64,000 nucleotides of DNA from Gordonia amarae NBRC 15530 (GCF_000241345.1 NZ_BAED01000072.1:18344-82343), one strand, 5' to 3'. Numbered from the stretch's first letter, positions 18,628 to 28,077 are shown. Made by a program: numbers and translations. The notes: a model not told the origin generated them from the letters alone.

Positions 18628-19445
18628 CTTTCGCCGCCTGACGCACCCACCTCGGGGCCACCCGCACCCCGCCGATAGGCCGTCGGCGACATCCCCAGCG
18701 TCCGTGTGAAATCCGACGTGAAATGCGCCTGGTCCGCATACCCGAGATCCGCCGCCACATCCCCGACGGCGGTCCCGGGTTCGGCCCGTAGCCGCGCCGC
18801 CCCTTCCTGCAACCGGTACCGCCGGATGATCGCGAGCGGCGCCAGCCCCACATAGCGGTCCGCCAGCCGCTGGAGCGTCCGCACCGACACCGAGAGCCGT
18901 TCGGCGAGATCATCGACTCGCAGGACGGTGCGATCACCCGCGACGATATCCTCCATCGAATTGGCCAGCAGCGCAGTCTCATCGGGCTCCGGAAGGGTGG
19001 CCCGCAGCCACTCGCCATAGATGGCGACAGCCCGGTCCTGCGCGCCCGCGTCCTCCGGATCGGTCATCGCTGCACAGATATCGTCGTATAGTCCACGAGC
19101 CTCGAAAGGGATCTCGGTATCCCGAATCTCCTTGGGCGCCTGATGGATAGCGACGATCCCCGCGGGCCGCAGCAGTATCCCCACCGCCCAGCCATGCCCG
19201 CGCAGGTCCCGGTACGACGCACTGGTCGTCGGTCCCGACAGCACGATCCCGTCGTGCTGCACCACAAGGTTCGACGCCGGAAACGGCAGCAGGTTCTGCC
19301 GGGACGTCCGCCCCGGCGCGAGGCGCCACACCGGAATCCAGAACCACCGCACCAGCGCGGCGAGGTCGTCGGGCGCCGGCACCCGACGGAATGTGGGTAG
19401 CCGCGCCGGATACAGCACGCCCCGCGGGTCGTCGGTATCAGTCAC
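18609..19445 (-). CDS. AraC-family transcriptional regulator
   Basis: A 278-residue regulator with an N-terminal sensing region (about 1-165) and a C-terminal double helix-turn-helix. The helices are VDDLAERLSVSVRTLQRLADRYVGLAPLAIIRRYRL and the AraC signature VGDVAADLGYADQAHFTSDFTRTLGMSPTAYRRG. It is divergent from the VOC gene with a 68-base gap, which suggests it controls that gene. The last ~12 residues and the stop are encoded by the right end of a family A repeat, so the C-terminus may differ from relatives. Confidence 0.9.
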   Translation of the reverse strand: MTDTDDPRGVLYPARLPTFRRVPAPDDLAALVRWFWIPVWRLAPGRTSRQNLLPFPASNLVVQHDGIVLSGPTTSASYRDLRGHGWAVGILLRPAGIVAIHQAPKEIRDTEIPFEARGLYDDICAAMTDPEDAGAQDRAVAIYGEWLRATLPEPDETALLANSMEDIVAGDRTVLRVDDLAERLSVSVRTLQRLADRYVGLAPLAIIRRYRLQEGAARLRAEPGTAVGDVAADLGYADQAHFTSDFTRTLGMSPTAYRRGAGGPEVGASGGERSPDPS

Positions 19446-19513
19446 CGGTACCCGCCCGAAGTCTGTCGCAAATCTTCAAGCCGAACATATGTCCACAATC
19501 CTACGGTCGAGTC

Positions 19514-20020
19514 ATGACTCACACACAGGAAAACACCACCGGCGTGACCGGAACATACACCACCGACGGCCTCCCGCGCGGAGTCACCAGCCTCACCCCG
19601 TTCATCACGGTCCAGGGTGCTGCGGAGGCAATCGAGTTCTACCAGAATGTGTTCGGCGCTCGGCTTATCGACAAGACGCAGTTCGGCGGCGTCATCGCGC
19701 ACGCCGAGATCGACTTCGGTACGGGCCACCTGCAACTCGGTGAGCCCAGCGACGACTACGGACTGATCCCCGCACCGGCCGGTGACGCCGACTGCTACTC
19801 GCTCGGCCTGTACCGCCCGAACGTCGACGACGTGGTCGCCAAGGCGGTCGAGGCCGGCGCCACTGTCCGCGAAGCCCCGTCGACATTCGTCTCCGGTGAC
19901 CGTTTCGCCTCGATCCGTGACCCGTTCGGCGTCCGCTGGTCCATCCTGAGCCGCGTCGAAGACCTGTCCGAGGAGGAATCGGCCCGCCGCGTCGCGGAAT
20001 GGGCTGCCACCCAGCAGTAG
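19514..20020 (+). CDS. VOC-superfamily (glyoxalase/bleomycin-resistance-like) protein
   Basis: A 168-residue PhnB-like VOC protein. SLTPFITVQGAAEAIEFYQNVFGARLID is the usual first beta-alpha-beta unit, and GDRFASIRDPFGVRWSILSRVEDL is the C-terminal metal/substrate unit. The substrate is unknown. TACGGT six bases before the ATG suggests a leaderless transcript. Divergent from the AraC regulator, which probably senses a compound this protein binds or alters. Confidence 0.88.
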   Translation: MTHTQENTTGVTGTYTTDGLPRGVTSLTPFITVQGAAEAIEFYQNVFGARLIDKTQFGGVIAHAEIDFGTGHLQLGEPSDDYGLIPAPAGDADCYSLGLYRPNVDDVVAKAVEAGATVREAPSTFVSGDRFASIRDPFGVRWSILSRVEDLSEEESARRVAEWAATQQ

Positions 20021-20034
20021 TGCACAGAAAGTCG

Positions 20035-21606
20035 TCAGCTGAGTTCACGTTTGAGGATCTTGCCCGACGCGTTCCGGGGGAACGCGTCGATGACCTCCAC
20101 GACTCGCGGCACCTTGAAGTTGGCCAGATGCTCACGGCAGTAGGCGATCACGGCGTCGCCGTCGACAGCCGCATTCTCGCGTACCGTCAGGAATGCCTTG
20201 CCCACCTCGCCGAGCCGTTCGTCGGGCACCCCGATCACCGCGGAGTGGGTGACCCCGTCGAACCGGGCGAGCACCTGCTCCACCTCGGCGGGGTACACGT
20301 TGAAGCCGCCGCAGATGTACATGTCCTTGAGCCGGTCGGTGATCGTGAGATTGCCGCGCTCGTCGAGGGTGCCGATGTCACCGGTGTGCAGCCAGCCGTC
20401 GGCGTCGATGGTGGCGGCGGTGGCGGCGGGATCGTCGAGGTACCCGAGCATCACCATGTCGCCGCGCGCCAGCACCTCGCCCTGTTCCGACAGCGTGATC
20501 TCCATGCCGGCGAACGCGCGCCCGCAGGTGTTGGCGACGGTGACGGCGTCGTCGGCGGCGGTGCAGGTGGAGACGAACCCGGAGCATTCGGTGAGCCCGT
20601 AGGCGGTGATCACGGTGTCGACGCCCAGTTCGGCGGCGATCCGCTCGATCAGCACCACCGGGACGATCGCAGCCCCGGTGACCACCAGCCGTAGCGAGCT
20701 GAGGTCGTGGTCGGCGCGGTCGGGTGCGTCGAGGATGGTCTGGAAGATGGTGGGCGCGCCCGGGAATACCGTGGCCCGCTGCTTCGACACCAAAGTCATT
20801 GCGGTGGTGGGGGAGTACACCGCCAGCGGCAGCATTGTGACACCGAACAGCACGCACGGGAGGATGCCTGCCTTGTAGCCGAAGGTGTGGAAGTACGGGT
20901 TGACCATCAGATAGCGGTCGTCGGGGTTGAGCCCGCCGTTGCTGCCCCAGGCGTGCGATCCGGCGAGGGTCTGGCGATGAGTTGCCATGACCCCCTTGGA
21001 TTTTCCGGTGGTACCGGAGGTGAACAGGATGTCCGAGAGGTCATCGGGTGCCACCGTGTCGGCGCGGCGATCCGCTTCCGCCGTACCGTCGGGGGTGGCC
21101 CGGCTCAGGAAATCGGTCCAGTCCACGGCCCCGTCGGGCAGTTTGCCACCGCCGAGCGGCACGCGGACAACGGTCTGCGGCATCGACCCTCGGTGGGCCG
21201 TCAGCAGTTCGGCGCAATGATCGGCGCCCAGAAACTCCCCGGACACGACGACGGCTGCCGCTCCGGAACGTTCGATGATCTCGACGGCCTCACCCGCGGT
21301 GTACCGGGTGTTGAGTGGGATCAGCACCGCCCCCGCGTAGTGCGCGCCGAGCGCCGCGACCGGCCAGTGGTGGCTGTTGGGCGCCCAGATGGCCACCCGG
21401 TCGCCGGCCCCGATTCCCGACGCGACGAGCGCCGCGGCAAAGGTACGGGCCGCGTCGTGCAGGCCCGCCCAGGTGAGTTTGACTGCGGCACCCCATTGAC
21501 CGTCTACGACCGCGACGGCGTCGGGCCAGGTCTGAGCCGCCCGGCGCAGCGCCGCCGGAGTGGTCCGCGGATAGTCGACGGGGGCGGTTTCGGGTGCGCT
21601 CGGCAT
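20035..21606 (-). CDS. fadD3: HIP-CoA synthetase FadD3-like acyl-CoA ligase
   Basis: By family and context, activates 3aα-H-4α(3'-propanoate)-7aβ-methylhexahydro-1,5-indanedione (HIP), the C/D-ring remnant of steroids, as its CoA thioester. It has 523 residues. The ATP motif is ILFTSGTTGKSKGVM near residue 195. Also visible are the TAYGLTECSG loop, GWLHTGDIG, and the C-terminal catalytic lysine region NASGKILKREL. Divergent from fadE30 across a 42-base gap that holds a KstR2-like site. A TAGGTT -10 six bases before the ATG implies a leaderless mRNA. Confidence 0.9.
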   Translation of the reverse strand: MPSAPETAPVDYPRTTPAALRRAAQTWPDAVAVVDGQWGAAVKLTWAGLHDAARTFAAALVASGIGAGDRVAIWAPNSHHWPVAALGAHYAGAVLIPLNTRYTAGEAVEIIERSGAAAVVVSGEFLGADHCAELLTAHRGSMPQTVVRVPLGGGKLPDGAVDWTDFLSRATPDGTAEADRRADTVAPDDLSDILFTSGTTGKSKGVMATHRQTLAGSHAWGSNGGLNPDDRYLMVNPYFHTFGYKAGILPCVLFGVTMLPLAVYSPTTAMTLVSKQRATVFPGAPTIFQTILDAPDRADHDLSSLRLVVTGAAIVPVVLIERIAAELGVDTVITAYGLTECSGFVSTCTAADDAVTVANTCGRAFAGMEITLSEQGEVLARGDMVMLGYLDDPAATAATIDADGWLHTGDIGTLDERGNLTITDRLKDMYICGGFNVYPAEVEQVLARFDGVTHSAVIGVPDERLGEVGKAFLTVRENAAVDGDAVIAYCREHLANFKVPRVVEVIDAFPRNASGKILKRELS

Positions 21607-21612
21607 GCAGCC

Positions 21613-21641
21613 AACCTAGCACTTGCTTGGTCGGCTATGCT
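21613..21641. promoter_or_regulatory. Divergent fadD3/fadE30 promoter with KstR2-like operator
   Basis: AGCACTTGCTTGGT (21618-21631) matches the KstR2 motif AnCAAGnnCTTGnT at all but two fixed positions. On the minus strand TAGGTT (complement of 21613-21618) ends six bases before the fadD3 ATG. On the plus strand TATGCT (21636-21641) ends seven bases before the fadE30 ATG. One operator would therefore cover both core promoters. Confidence 0.75.
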
Positions 21642-21648
21642 AGCTCCC

Positions 21649-22938
21649 ATGACGACGAGTGCAGGCGACGCGCAGGGGTCGGTCGACCTGGCGGATCGGT
21701 CGATTGACCTGGGCGCTTGGGCCGAGAACACCCCCGATGCCGCCGAGGAGTTCGCCCGGGCGGTGCGCACCTGGCTGGCCGACAACCTGGTCGGCGACTT
21801 CGCCGAACTCGCCGGCCGGGGCGGACCGGGCAGCGAACACGAGTTCTTCGCCGAACGCCTCGCCTGGGACCGGCACCTGGCCGCGGCCGGCTGGACCTGC
21901 CTGGGCTGGCCGACGCGTTACGGCGGCCGCGGCGCCACCATCGAGCAGCGCATCATCTTCCACCGCGAGTACGCCCGCGCGAACGCGCCTGCCCGCGTCA
22001 ACCACCTTGGCGAGGAACTGCTCGGGCCCACGCTCATCGAGTTCGGCACCGAGGAGCAGAAGCAGCGGTTCCTGCCGCACATCGTCGACGTGACCGAACT
22101 GTGGGCACAGGGCTATTCCGAGCCCGGCGCCGGATCTGATCTCGCCGGTGTCTCCACGTCGGCGCGGCTGGAGGACGGCCGCTGGGTGATCAACGGCCAG
22201 AAGATCTGGACCTCGCTGGCGCACATGTCGCAGTGGGTCTTCGTGCTGTGCCGCACAGACAAGGACTCGAAACGCCATGCGGGCCTCAGCTTTCTGCTCG
22301 CCCCCCTCGATCAGGCCGGCATCACGGTCCGGCCGATCCAGCAACTCACCGGCACCTCGGAGTTCAACGAGGTCTTCTTCGACGGCGCCGTCACCGATGC
22401 CGACCTGATCGTCGGCGCACCCGGCGACGGCTGGTCGGTGGCGATGGGGCTGCTGCAGTTCGAGCGCGGCGTGTCCACCCTCGGCCAGCAGGTCGGCTTC
22501 GCCCGTGAACTCGATGATCTCACCGACCTCGCCCGAGCCAACGGCGCGATCAACGACTCCGAGATCGCCTCCCGCCTGGCCCGCGCCCGCATCGGCCTGA
22601 CCGTGATGGGCGCCCACGCCCAGCGCACCCTCGGCGGCGACATCACCTCCGAGGCGGGTGCGGCGTCGACGTCGAAACTGTTGTGGGCCAACTGGCATCG
22701 TGACCTCGGCGAGCTGGCGATGGCGATCTCCGGTGCGCCCTCGCTGATCGGCCCGTCGCACAACGCCGAAGGCACACCCAACGATCTGCACGACCCCGAG
22801 CACGTCGAACTCGACGAATGGCAACGGCTGTGGCTGTTCACCCGCGCCGATACCATCTACGGCGGCTCGAACGAGGTGCAACGCAACATCATCGCCGAGC
22901 GCGTGCTCGGCCTACCCAGGGAGGCACGTCCGTCATGA
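21649..22938 (+). CDS. fadE30: Acyl-CoA dehydrogenase FadE30-like
   Basis: FAD-dependent dehydrogenase that by family acts on the HIP-CoA series produced by FadD3. It has 429 residues. ACAD landmarks are WAQGYSEPGAGSDLAGV near residue 160, GQKIWTSLAHMSQW, and the C-terminal ADTIYGGSNEVQRNIIAERVLGLPRE. The ATG at 21649 sits seven bases after a TATGCT -10; an in-frame ATG at 21637 overlaps the promoter and is less likely. The stop overlaps the next start (ATGA). Confidence 0.9.
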   Translation: MTTSAGDAQGSVDLADRSIDLGAWAENTPDAAEEFARAVRTWLADNLVGDFAELAGRGGPGSEHEFFAERLAWDRHLAAAGWTCLGWPTRYGGRGATIEQRIIFHREYARANAPARVNHLGEELLGPTLIEFGTEEQKQRFLPHIVDVTELWAQGYSEPGAGSDLAGVSTSARLEDGRWVINGQKIWTSLAHMSQWVFVLCRTDKDSKRHAGLSFLLAPLDQAGITVRPIQQLTGTSEFNEVFFDGAVTDADLIVGAPGDGWSVAMGLLQFERGVSTLGQQVGFARELDDLTDLARANGAINDSEIASRLARARIGLTVMGAHAQRTLGGDITSEAGAASTSKLLWANWHRDLGELAMAISGAPSLIGPSHNAEGTPNDLHDPEHVELDEWQRLWLFTRADTIYGGSNEVQRNIIAERVLGLPREARPS

Positions 22939-23744
22939 CAGCAGAAGCACGATCCCCGCTCGCCACCCCGCCGGCCGAAACTCCCGGCCACGGGCTGCTC
23001 GCCGGACGCAAGGCCGTGGTCACCGCCGCCGCGGGTACCGGCATCGGTTTCTCGACGGCCCGCCGCATCCTCCTCGAGGGTGGCGACGTGCTGATCAGTG
23101 ACTGGCACGAACGCCGGCTCGGCGAGGCCCGCGACAAACTTGCCGAGGAGTTCCCCGAGCGCACCGTCGCCCAGCTCACCTGCAACGTGCAGGACACCGC
23201 CGAGGTCGACGCCCTGATCGCCGGTGCCGCAACCGAACTCGGCCGCATCGACGTACTGGTCAACAACGCCGGGCTCGGCGGCGAGACCCCGGTCGCCGAG
23301 ATGACCGACGAGGAGTGGGACCGCGTCGTCGACATCACCCTCACCGGCACCTTCCGCGCCACCCGCGCCACACTGCGCTACTTCGGTTCGGTGGATCACG
23401 GCGGCGTCATCGTCAACAACGCCTCTGTGCTCGGCTGGCGCGCCCAGCGCGGCCAGGCCCATTACGCCGCCGCCAAGGCCGGCGTCATGGCGCTGACCCG
23501 TTGTGCCGCAATCGAAGCCGCCGACGTGGGGGTGCGCATCAACGCCGTCGCCCCGTCCATCGCCAAACATCCCTTCCTGGCCAAGGTCACCAGCGACGAA
23601 CTCCTGGACGAGCTGGCCTCGAAGGAGGCCTACGGCCGCGCCGCCGAGGTCTGGGAGGTGGCCGCCACCATCGCCATGCTCGCCAGCGACTACACCACCT
23701 ACCTCACCGGCGAAGTCGTCTCCATCTCCTCCCAACGTGCCTGA
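22935..23744 (+). CDS. ipdF: Short-chain dehydrogenase IpdF-like (Rv3559c-like)
   Basis: NAD(P)-dependent SDR of 269 residues. By position it is the KstR2-regulon dehydrogenase that oxidises the 5-hydroxyl of the C/D-ring CoA intermediates. The cofactor loop is TAAAGTGIGFSTA near residue 35, with NNAGLGG, and a Ser-Tyr-Lys centre as NASVLGWRAQRGQAHYAAAK. ATGA overlap with fadE30 indicates translational coupling. A fadA6 gene follows after a repeat-filled gap. Confidence 0.87.
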   Translation: MTAEARSPLATPPAETPGHGLLAGRKAVVTAAAGTGIGFSTARRILLEGGDVLISDWHERRLGEARDKLAEEFPERTVAQLTCNVQDTAEVDALIAGAATELGRIDVLVNNAGLGGETPVAEMTDEEWDRVVDITLTGTFRATRATLRYFGSVDHGGVIVNNASVLGWRAQRGQAHYAAAKAGVMALTRCAAIEAADVGVRINAVAPSIAKHPFLAKVTSDELLDELASKEAYGRAAEVWEVAATIAMLASDYTTYLTGEVVSISSQRA

Positions 23745-23759
23745 TTCCCCGCCGTCCCC

Positions 23760-23927
23760 TTCGCTGGTTGAGCCGCGAAGAGCCGCTTCCCCCTCTCGCT
23801 GGTTGAGGTGTGAAGAGCCGCTTCCCCTCTCGCTGGTTGAGGCGCGAAGAGCCGCTTCCCCTCTCGCTGGTTGAGGTGTGAAGAGCCGCTAGGCGATGAG
23901 CCTCGAAACCCCGCAAGCCGACATCGT
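23760..23927. repeat. Family B intergenic repeats, tandem half units
   Basis: Four copies of a ~41-bp unit, CGCTGGTTGAGG(T/C)G(T/C)GAAGAG..., followed by the conserved GAGCCTCGAAACCCCG end. They separate ipdF from fadA6. Related elements occur at 29.8, 31.1, 39.9, 48.6 and 50.6 kb. Confidence 0.8.
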
Positions 23928-23951
23928 CCCCAACCCCAAGGACACCGAACA

Positions 23952-25106
23952 ATGACCACACCCCAGGCCTACATCGTCGACGCCGTCCGCACCCCGGTCG
24001 GCAAGCGCAACGGCTCCCTCGCCAAGGCGCACCCCGCCGACCTCGGCGCCCACGTCATCTCCGCGATCGTCGACCGCACCGGCATCGACCCGGAGGTGGT
24101 CGACGATGTGGTGTTCGGCTGCGTCGACGCGATCGGCCCGCAAGCGGGCAACATCGGCCGTACCGCGTGGCTGGCCGCCGGAATGCCGCTGGGCGTGCCC
24201 GGTACCACCGTCGACCGCCAGTGCGGATCCTCGCAGCAGGCAATCCATTTCGCCGCGCAGGGCGTGATGAGCGGCACCCAGGACGTGGTGGTTGTCGGCG
24301 GGGTGCAGAACATGAGCGCGATCCCGATCTCACAGGCCATGATCGCCGGCCAGGAGTTCGGATTCACCACGCCCACCGCCGAATCCGAGGGCTGGCGCAA
24401 GCGTTTCGGTGACGCCGAGGTCTCCCAGTTCGCCGGCGCCGACGCGATGGCCGTCAAGTGGGACATCAGCCGCGAGGACATGGAGCAGTGGGCGTTCAAC
24501 TCCCACGACCGCGCCCGCACCGCCATCGCCGAGGGCCGCTTCGACCGCGAGCTCGTCGCCTACGGTGACCTGTCCGTCGACGAATGCCCCCGCGAGACAA
24601 CGCTGGAGAAGATGGCCGGCCTCAAGCCGCTGGCCGAGGGGTCGCGGCTCACCGCTGCCGTCGCCTCCCAGATCTCCGACGGCGCGTCGGCCGCGCTGGT
24701 GGTGTCCGAGGCAGCGCTCAAGCAGTACAACCTCACCCCGCGCGCTCGCATCCACCACCTGTCGGTGCGCGGCGATGACCCGGTGATGATGCTCTCGGCC
24801 CCTATCCCGGCCACCGCCTACGCCCTCAACAAGGCCGGCATGAGCATCGACGACATCGACGTCGTCGAGATCAACGAGGCCTTCGCCTCGGTGGTGCTCG
24901 CCTGGATCAAGGAGACCGGCGCCGACCCCGCCAAGGTCAACCCGAACGGCGGCGCCATCGCCCTCGGGCACCCCCTCGGCGCCACCGGCACCAAACTGTT
25001 CGCCACCCTCCTCAACGAGCTCGAACGCACCGGCGGCCGCTACGGCCTGCAGACCATGTGCGAAGGCGGCGGCACCGCCAACGTCACCATCATCGAACGA
25101 CTTTGA
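23952..25106 (+). CDS. fadA6: Thiolase FadA6-like
   Basis: Acetyl-CoA acyltransferase of 384 residues. By family it performs the thiolytic step after C/D-ring opening. The acylated cysteine is in VDRQCGSSQQAIHFAAQG near residue 90. His-containing EINEAFASVVLAW and GGAIALGHPLGATG, and the second cysteine in MCEGGGTANV, are all present. The ATG at 23952 starts the thiolase fold at the correct place. The stop codon TGA lies inside the TTGATCCC start of a family A repeat. Confidence 0.93.
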   Translation: MTTPQAYIVDAVRTPVGKRNGSLAKAHPADLGAHVISAIVDRTGIDPEVVDDVVFGCVDAIGPQAGNIGRTAWLAAGMPLGVPGTTVDRQCGSSQQAIHFAAQGVMSGTQDVVVVGGVQNMSAIPISQAMIAGQEFGFTTPTAESEGWRKRFGDAEVSQFAGADAMAVKWDISREDMEQWAFNSHDRARTAIAEGRFDRELVAYGDLSVDECPRETTLEKMAGLKPLAEGSRLTAAVASQISDGASAALVVSEAALKQYNLTPRARIHHLSVRGDDPVMMLSAPIPATAYALNKAGMSIDDIDVVEINEAFASVVLAWIKETGADPAKVNPNGGAIALGHPLGATGTKLFATLLNELERTGGRYGLQTMCEGGGTANVTIIERL

Positions 25107-25197
25107 TCCCTGAGCCGGTGCGTCGGCGGACTGGGTCACCGTCTTGATTCCTGAGGCCGATGCGAGGAACGAGCGAGGGACGCGTTGGGTCCGGTGA
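25102..25197. repeat. Family A repeat, degenerate pair
   Basis: One truncated unit (from 25102) and one fuller unit with TTGATTCCTGAGGCCGATGCGAGG ending in GGGTCCGGTGA. The first unit contributes the fadA6 stop codon. Confidence 0.7.
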
Positions 25198-25283
25198 GCT
25201 ACCCACCTGAAGTGACCACCTCATCGTTCACCCGGAAAGGAAAGCCGACACAGTTCCTCCAGAACTGGGGATACGCTGGCTCA

Positions 25284-26603
25284 GTGACGTCGATGACCGT
25301 GCATACGGGCCTGCCCCGTCGCCCGCCGACCGGCCGGGCGCACCGCGCCGTCCGCCGGACCCTGGCCGAGTCGGCGTACCTGTTGACCGCCCCGGGCACC
25401 GCCGTCCTGGGCGTGTTGTGGGTGACCGTCACCTTTGTCGCGGGAACCCTCACCGCAGCATCACCGCGATTCTCTCGCCGGTGCTGGTCGGCGGCCCGAA
25501 GTCCGGGCGACGTCGAATGGTGGCGTGTCCGCTCCTTGGGAGCGGCCGGTGCACACATGTCGCCGGCCGAACGACGGCCCGCCGCGTCCGACCCCGGAAC
25601 AGACCCCACCCGCTGGCTCGACGCCGCGCACGCGGTGATCATGATCCCGGTCGTGGCGGTCACCTGGTTGGTGACTGTCTCGTGGTGGCTTCTCGGCCTG
25701 GCGTTCGCGACGTATCCGATCCGCAACTATCCGGTGACGGGGCCGCTGCGACCGCTGACCCTCGATGCCGACGGCGGCGGCTCCCATCTGTCGGTGAGCC
25801 TGGGGCTGACGTCGCCCGCGTCCCGGATCGTATTCGCTGTCGGTGCCGCCCTGCTGCTGGCGGTGACCTTGCCGCTGGTCACCCGCGTCGCCGCGACCGT
25901 CCACGGCAGACTCGGCGAGGCGCTGCTGTCGAGCGATTCGGTGTGGCATCGCCGCATCAGTGGTCTGGAGCACGAACGCGACACCGCCCAGGCGCAGGCC
26001 GCGGCGGCGGTGTCGGCGGAGGCGGAAGCGCTGCGCAGACTCGAACGGGACATTCATGACGGACCGCAACAACAGCTGATCCGGCTGGGGATGGAGTTGG
26101 GCCGTGCCCGGTACCACTTCGACCGTGATCCCGGGCTGACCCGGAAAGCCTTGGCCGAGGCGGCCATTCATGTGCAAGAAGCAGTGGATGAGCTGCGCGC
26201 GCTGTCGCGGGGAATCGCCCCGCCGCTCCTCGCCGACCGGGGTCTTGCGGCAGCACTCGCGTCCCTCGCGGACCGTAGTGTCGTCCCCGCGACGCTCGAT
26301 GCGGACGCCGAGCCGGTTCCTCTCGGAGCGGCCGCCGAGACTGCCGCGTATTTCGTTGTCGCCGAGGCTCTGACGAACGTGGCCAAACACAGCGACGCCC
26401 ACTCCTGCACCATCGGCCTGCGCCGGTCCGCCGACGTCGTGCGGGTGTGGATCACCGACGACGGCCGCGGCGGTGCCGCAGTGGGCAAGGGGCACGGGCT
26501 ACACGGCCTGGCTGAGCGCGTTTTCGCCGTGGGTGGCACTTTCGATATCGACAGCCCGCCGGGCGGCCCGACGACGATCACGGCGGAGCTGCCATGCCGA
26601 TAG
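25284..26603 (+). CDS. Sensor histidine kinase (NarL/LiaS-type, HisKA_3)
   Basis: Membrane histidine kinase of about 439 residues. An N-terminal sensor region has hydrophobic segments near residues 28-50, 110-135 and 170-200. The dimerisation helix LERDIHDGPQQQLIRLGMELG carries the phosphorylated His, and an HATPase domain has ALTNVAKHSDA and DDGRGG. The start is GTG 25284 (ATG 25293 is equally plausible). The stretch around 25440-25540 is unusually Arg/Ser-rich for a sensor domain, while a neighbouring frame reads hydrophobic, so a frame change is possible. The response regulator overlaps its 3' end. Confidence 0.85.
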   Translation: MTSMTVHTGLPRRPPTGRAHRAVRRTLAESAYLLTAPGTAVLGVLWVTVTFVAGTLTAASPRFSRRCWSAARSPGDVEWWRVRSLGAAGAHMSPAERRPAASDPGTDPTRWLDAAHAVIMIPVVAVTWLVTVSWWLLGLAFATYPIRNYPVTGPLRPLTLDADGGGSHLSVSLGLTSPASRIVFAVGAALLLAVTLPLVTRVAATVHGRLGEALLSSDSVWHRRISGLEHERDTAQAQAAAAVSAEAEALRRLERDIHDGPQQQLIRLGMELGRARYHFDRDPGLTRKALAEAAIHVQEAVDELRALSRGIAPPLLADRGLAAALASLADRSVVPATLDADAEPVPLGAAAETAAYFVVAEALTNVAKHSDAHSCTIGLRRSADVVRVWITDDGRGGAAVGKGHGLHGLAERVFAVGGTFDIDSPPGGPTTITAELPCR

Positions 26604-27277
26604 ATCAGGGGCCGGTGCGCAAGCGGCTGCGGATCGTCGTCGCCGACGACTCGGTTTTGTTGCGCGAGGGGCTGATCCGGCTACTGGAGGAGGACGGCCA
26701 CGAGGTGCTGGCGGGCGTCGGCGACGGACCCCGACTCGTCGACGCTATTCGCACGCACCGCCCTGACATCTCGGTGGCCGACATACGGATGCCGCCGACG
26801 CACACCGACGAGGGCCTGCGTGCCGCGATCACCGCCCGGCGGGAGATGCCCGGGACGCCGGTGCTGGTGCTGAGTCAGTATGTCGAGGTGCTGTATGCCG
26901 CAGAGCTTCTCGACGACGGCTCGGGAGCGGTCGGCTACCTGCTCAAGGACCGGGTGACCGACGTCGCGGACTTCCTCGACACACTGCACCTGGTGGCGGG
27001 CGGCGGTGTCGTACTCGACCCGCAGGTCGTCGCGCAGCTGCTCGCACGGCGCTCAGGCGATCCGCTCGACGCCCTGACCGTGCGCGAGCGGGAACTGCTC
27101 GGCCTCATGGCCGAGGGCCGCTCGAACACAGACATCGCGCGCAGACTGGTGTTGTCATCGAGTGCTGTCGAGAAGCACATCGGCAATGTGTTCGCCAAGC
27201 TCGGCCTGCCACCGGACGATGCCCGGCATCGTCGGGTGCTCGCGGTGCTCGCCTACCTTCAGAACGTGCCCCGGTAG
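26594..27277 (+). CDS. NarL/FixJ-family response regulator
   Basis: A 227-residue two-component regulator. The receiver domain has the acidic pair in VVADDSVLLREG, phospho-acceptor Asp in VADIRMPP and the switch lysine in YLLKDRV. A LuxR helix-turn-helix follows: LTVRERELLGLMAEGRSNTDIARRLVLSSSAVEKHIGNVFAKL. The start overlaps the kinase 3' end by 10 bases, so the two form a cognate pair. The 3' end overlaps the convergent membrane-protein gene by 19 bases. Confidence 0.92.
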   Translation: MPIDQGPVRKRLRIVVADDSVLLREGLIRLLEEDGHEVLAGVGDGPRLVDAIRTHRPDISVADIRMPPTHTDEGLRAAITARREMPGTPVLVLSQYVEVLYAAELLDDGSGAVGYLLKDRVTDVADFLDTLHLVAGGGVVLDPQVVAQLLARRSGDPLDALTVRERELLGLMAEGRSNTDIARRLVLSSSAVEKHIGNVFAKLGLPPDDARHRRVLAVLAYLQNVPR

Positions 27278-28077
27278 AAGTCGAGCACGGCACGCGGCGA
27301 GTCGAGCGCCGCCGACGTGTTGGCCGCGGCGAGTACGACGACGGCGACCGCCAGCACGCCCGAGGCGATCGCGACCGCACCGGACAGGCGACGGCGGCGC
27401 AGATCGTGCCGCGGCCTCCGGGCACGGGCACGCACCGACACGATGGCCACAATGGTCAGCGCCACCGCCGACGACCAGCCGATCACCGCGACCACCACGT
27501 GGTAGCGGGCGAGGTCATTGACCATCATCCGCAGCGGTGCGGGACTCGCCCCGGAGTAGTGGGTCAGCTCGTCGCGCACCTGTCCGGCCATCGCCGCGAG
27601 GTCGCCGCCGGCCGTGCCGACGGGCAGCATCGACATCAGTGAGGCCGTCGGCGCGACGATCGACTGGATGTTGGCCACCACCGCGACGTACGCGACCACT
27701 GCCAGGGCGGACACGACCGTCCCGGCGGCCGCAACAGGCCAGGCTGCCATGTTCGGAGCGGCATGAACGTAGCGTCGCGAGAGCCGGACCGCCCATACGG
27801 CCAGCACGACGAGCAGTGCGACGGCCATTGCGGTCTTGACCAGGTGGAACCACCGCCAGTAGTCGGAGAGGTCGGAGAGTTCCGGCGTCAGGGTCCGCGA
27901 CCGGTTGTCCCAGTAGCGGACGAACGCGGCCCGCACCCGGTCGGTGAGTTGTGCCTCGTCGTACGGGCCGTGCCCGGAAAGCAGGGTCGCGAGCGATGGC
28001 GGTGACAACACAAACGCGGCGGTGAGCGTCGCCGCCGAGAGGCACAGCCAGGTGTTGCCGAGTCGTATCCGGGTCAT
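27259..28077 (-). CDS. Membrane protein of unknown function
   Basis: A 272-residue protein with four to five hydrophobic segments: WLCLSAATLTAAFVLSP, TAMAVALLVVLAVWAV, AAAGTVVSALAVVAYVAVVA, VVVAVIGWSSAVALTIVAIV, and AVAIASGVLAVAVVVLAA. A ~60-residue loop follows the first segment. No family is recognised. It converges on the two-component system with overlapping ends. The ATG at 28077 is chosen because the first hydrophobic segment follows directly; an in-frame ATG at 28113 would add 12 residues. Confidence 0.65.
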   Translation of the reverse strand: MTRIRLGNTWLCLSAATLTAAFVLSPPSLATLLSGHGPYDEAQLTDRVRAAFVRYWDNRSRTLTPELSDLSDYWRWFHLVKTAMAVALLVVLAVWAVRLSRRYVHAAPNMAAWPVAAAGTVVSALAVVAYVAVVANIQSIVAPTASLMSMLPVGTAGGDLAAMAGQVRDELTHYSGASPAPLRMMVNDLARYHVVVAVIGWSSAVALTIVAIVSVRARARRPRHDLRRRRLSGAVAIASGVLAVAVVVLAAANTSAALDSPRAVLDFYRGTF

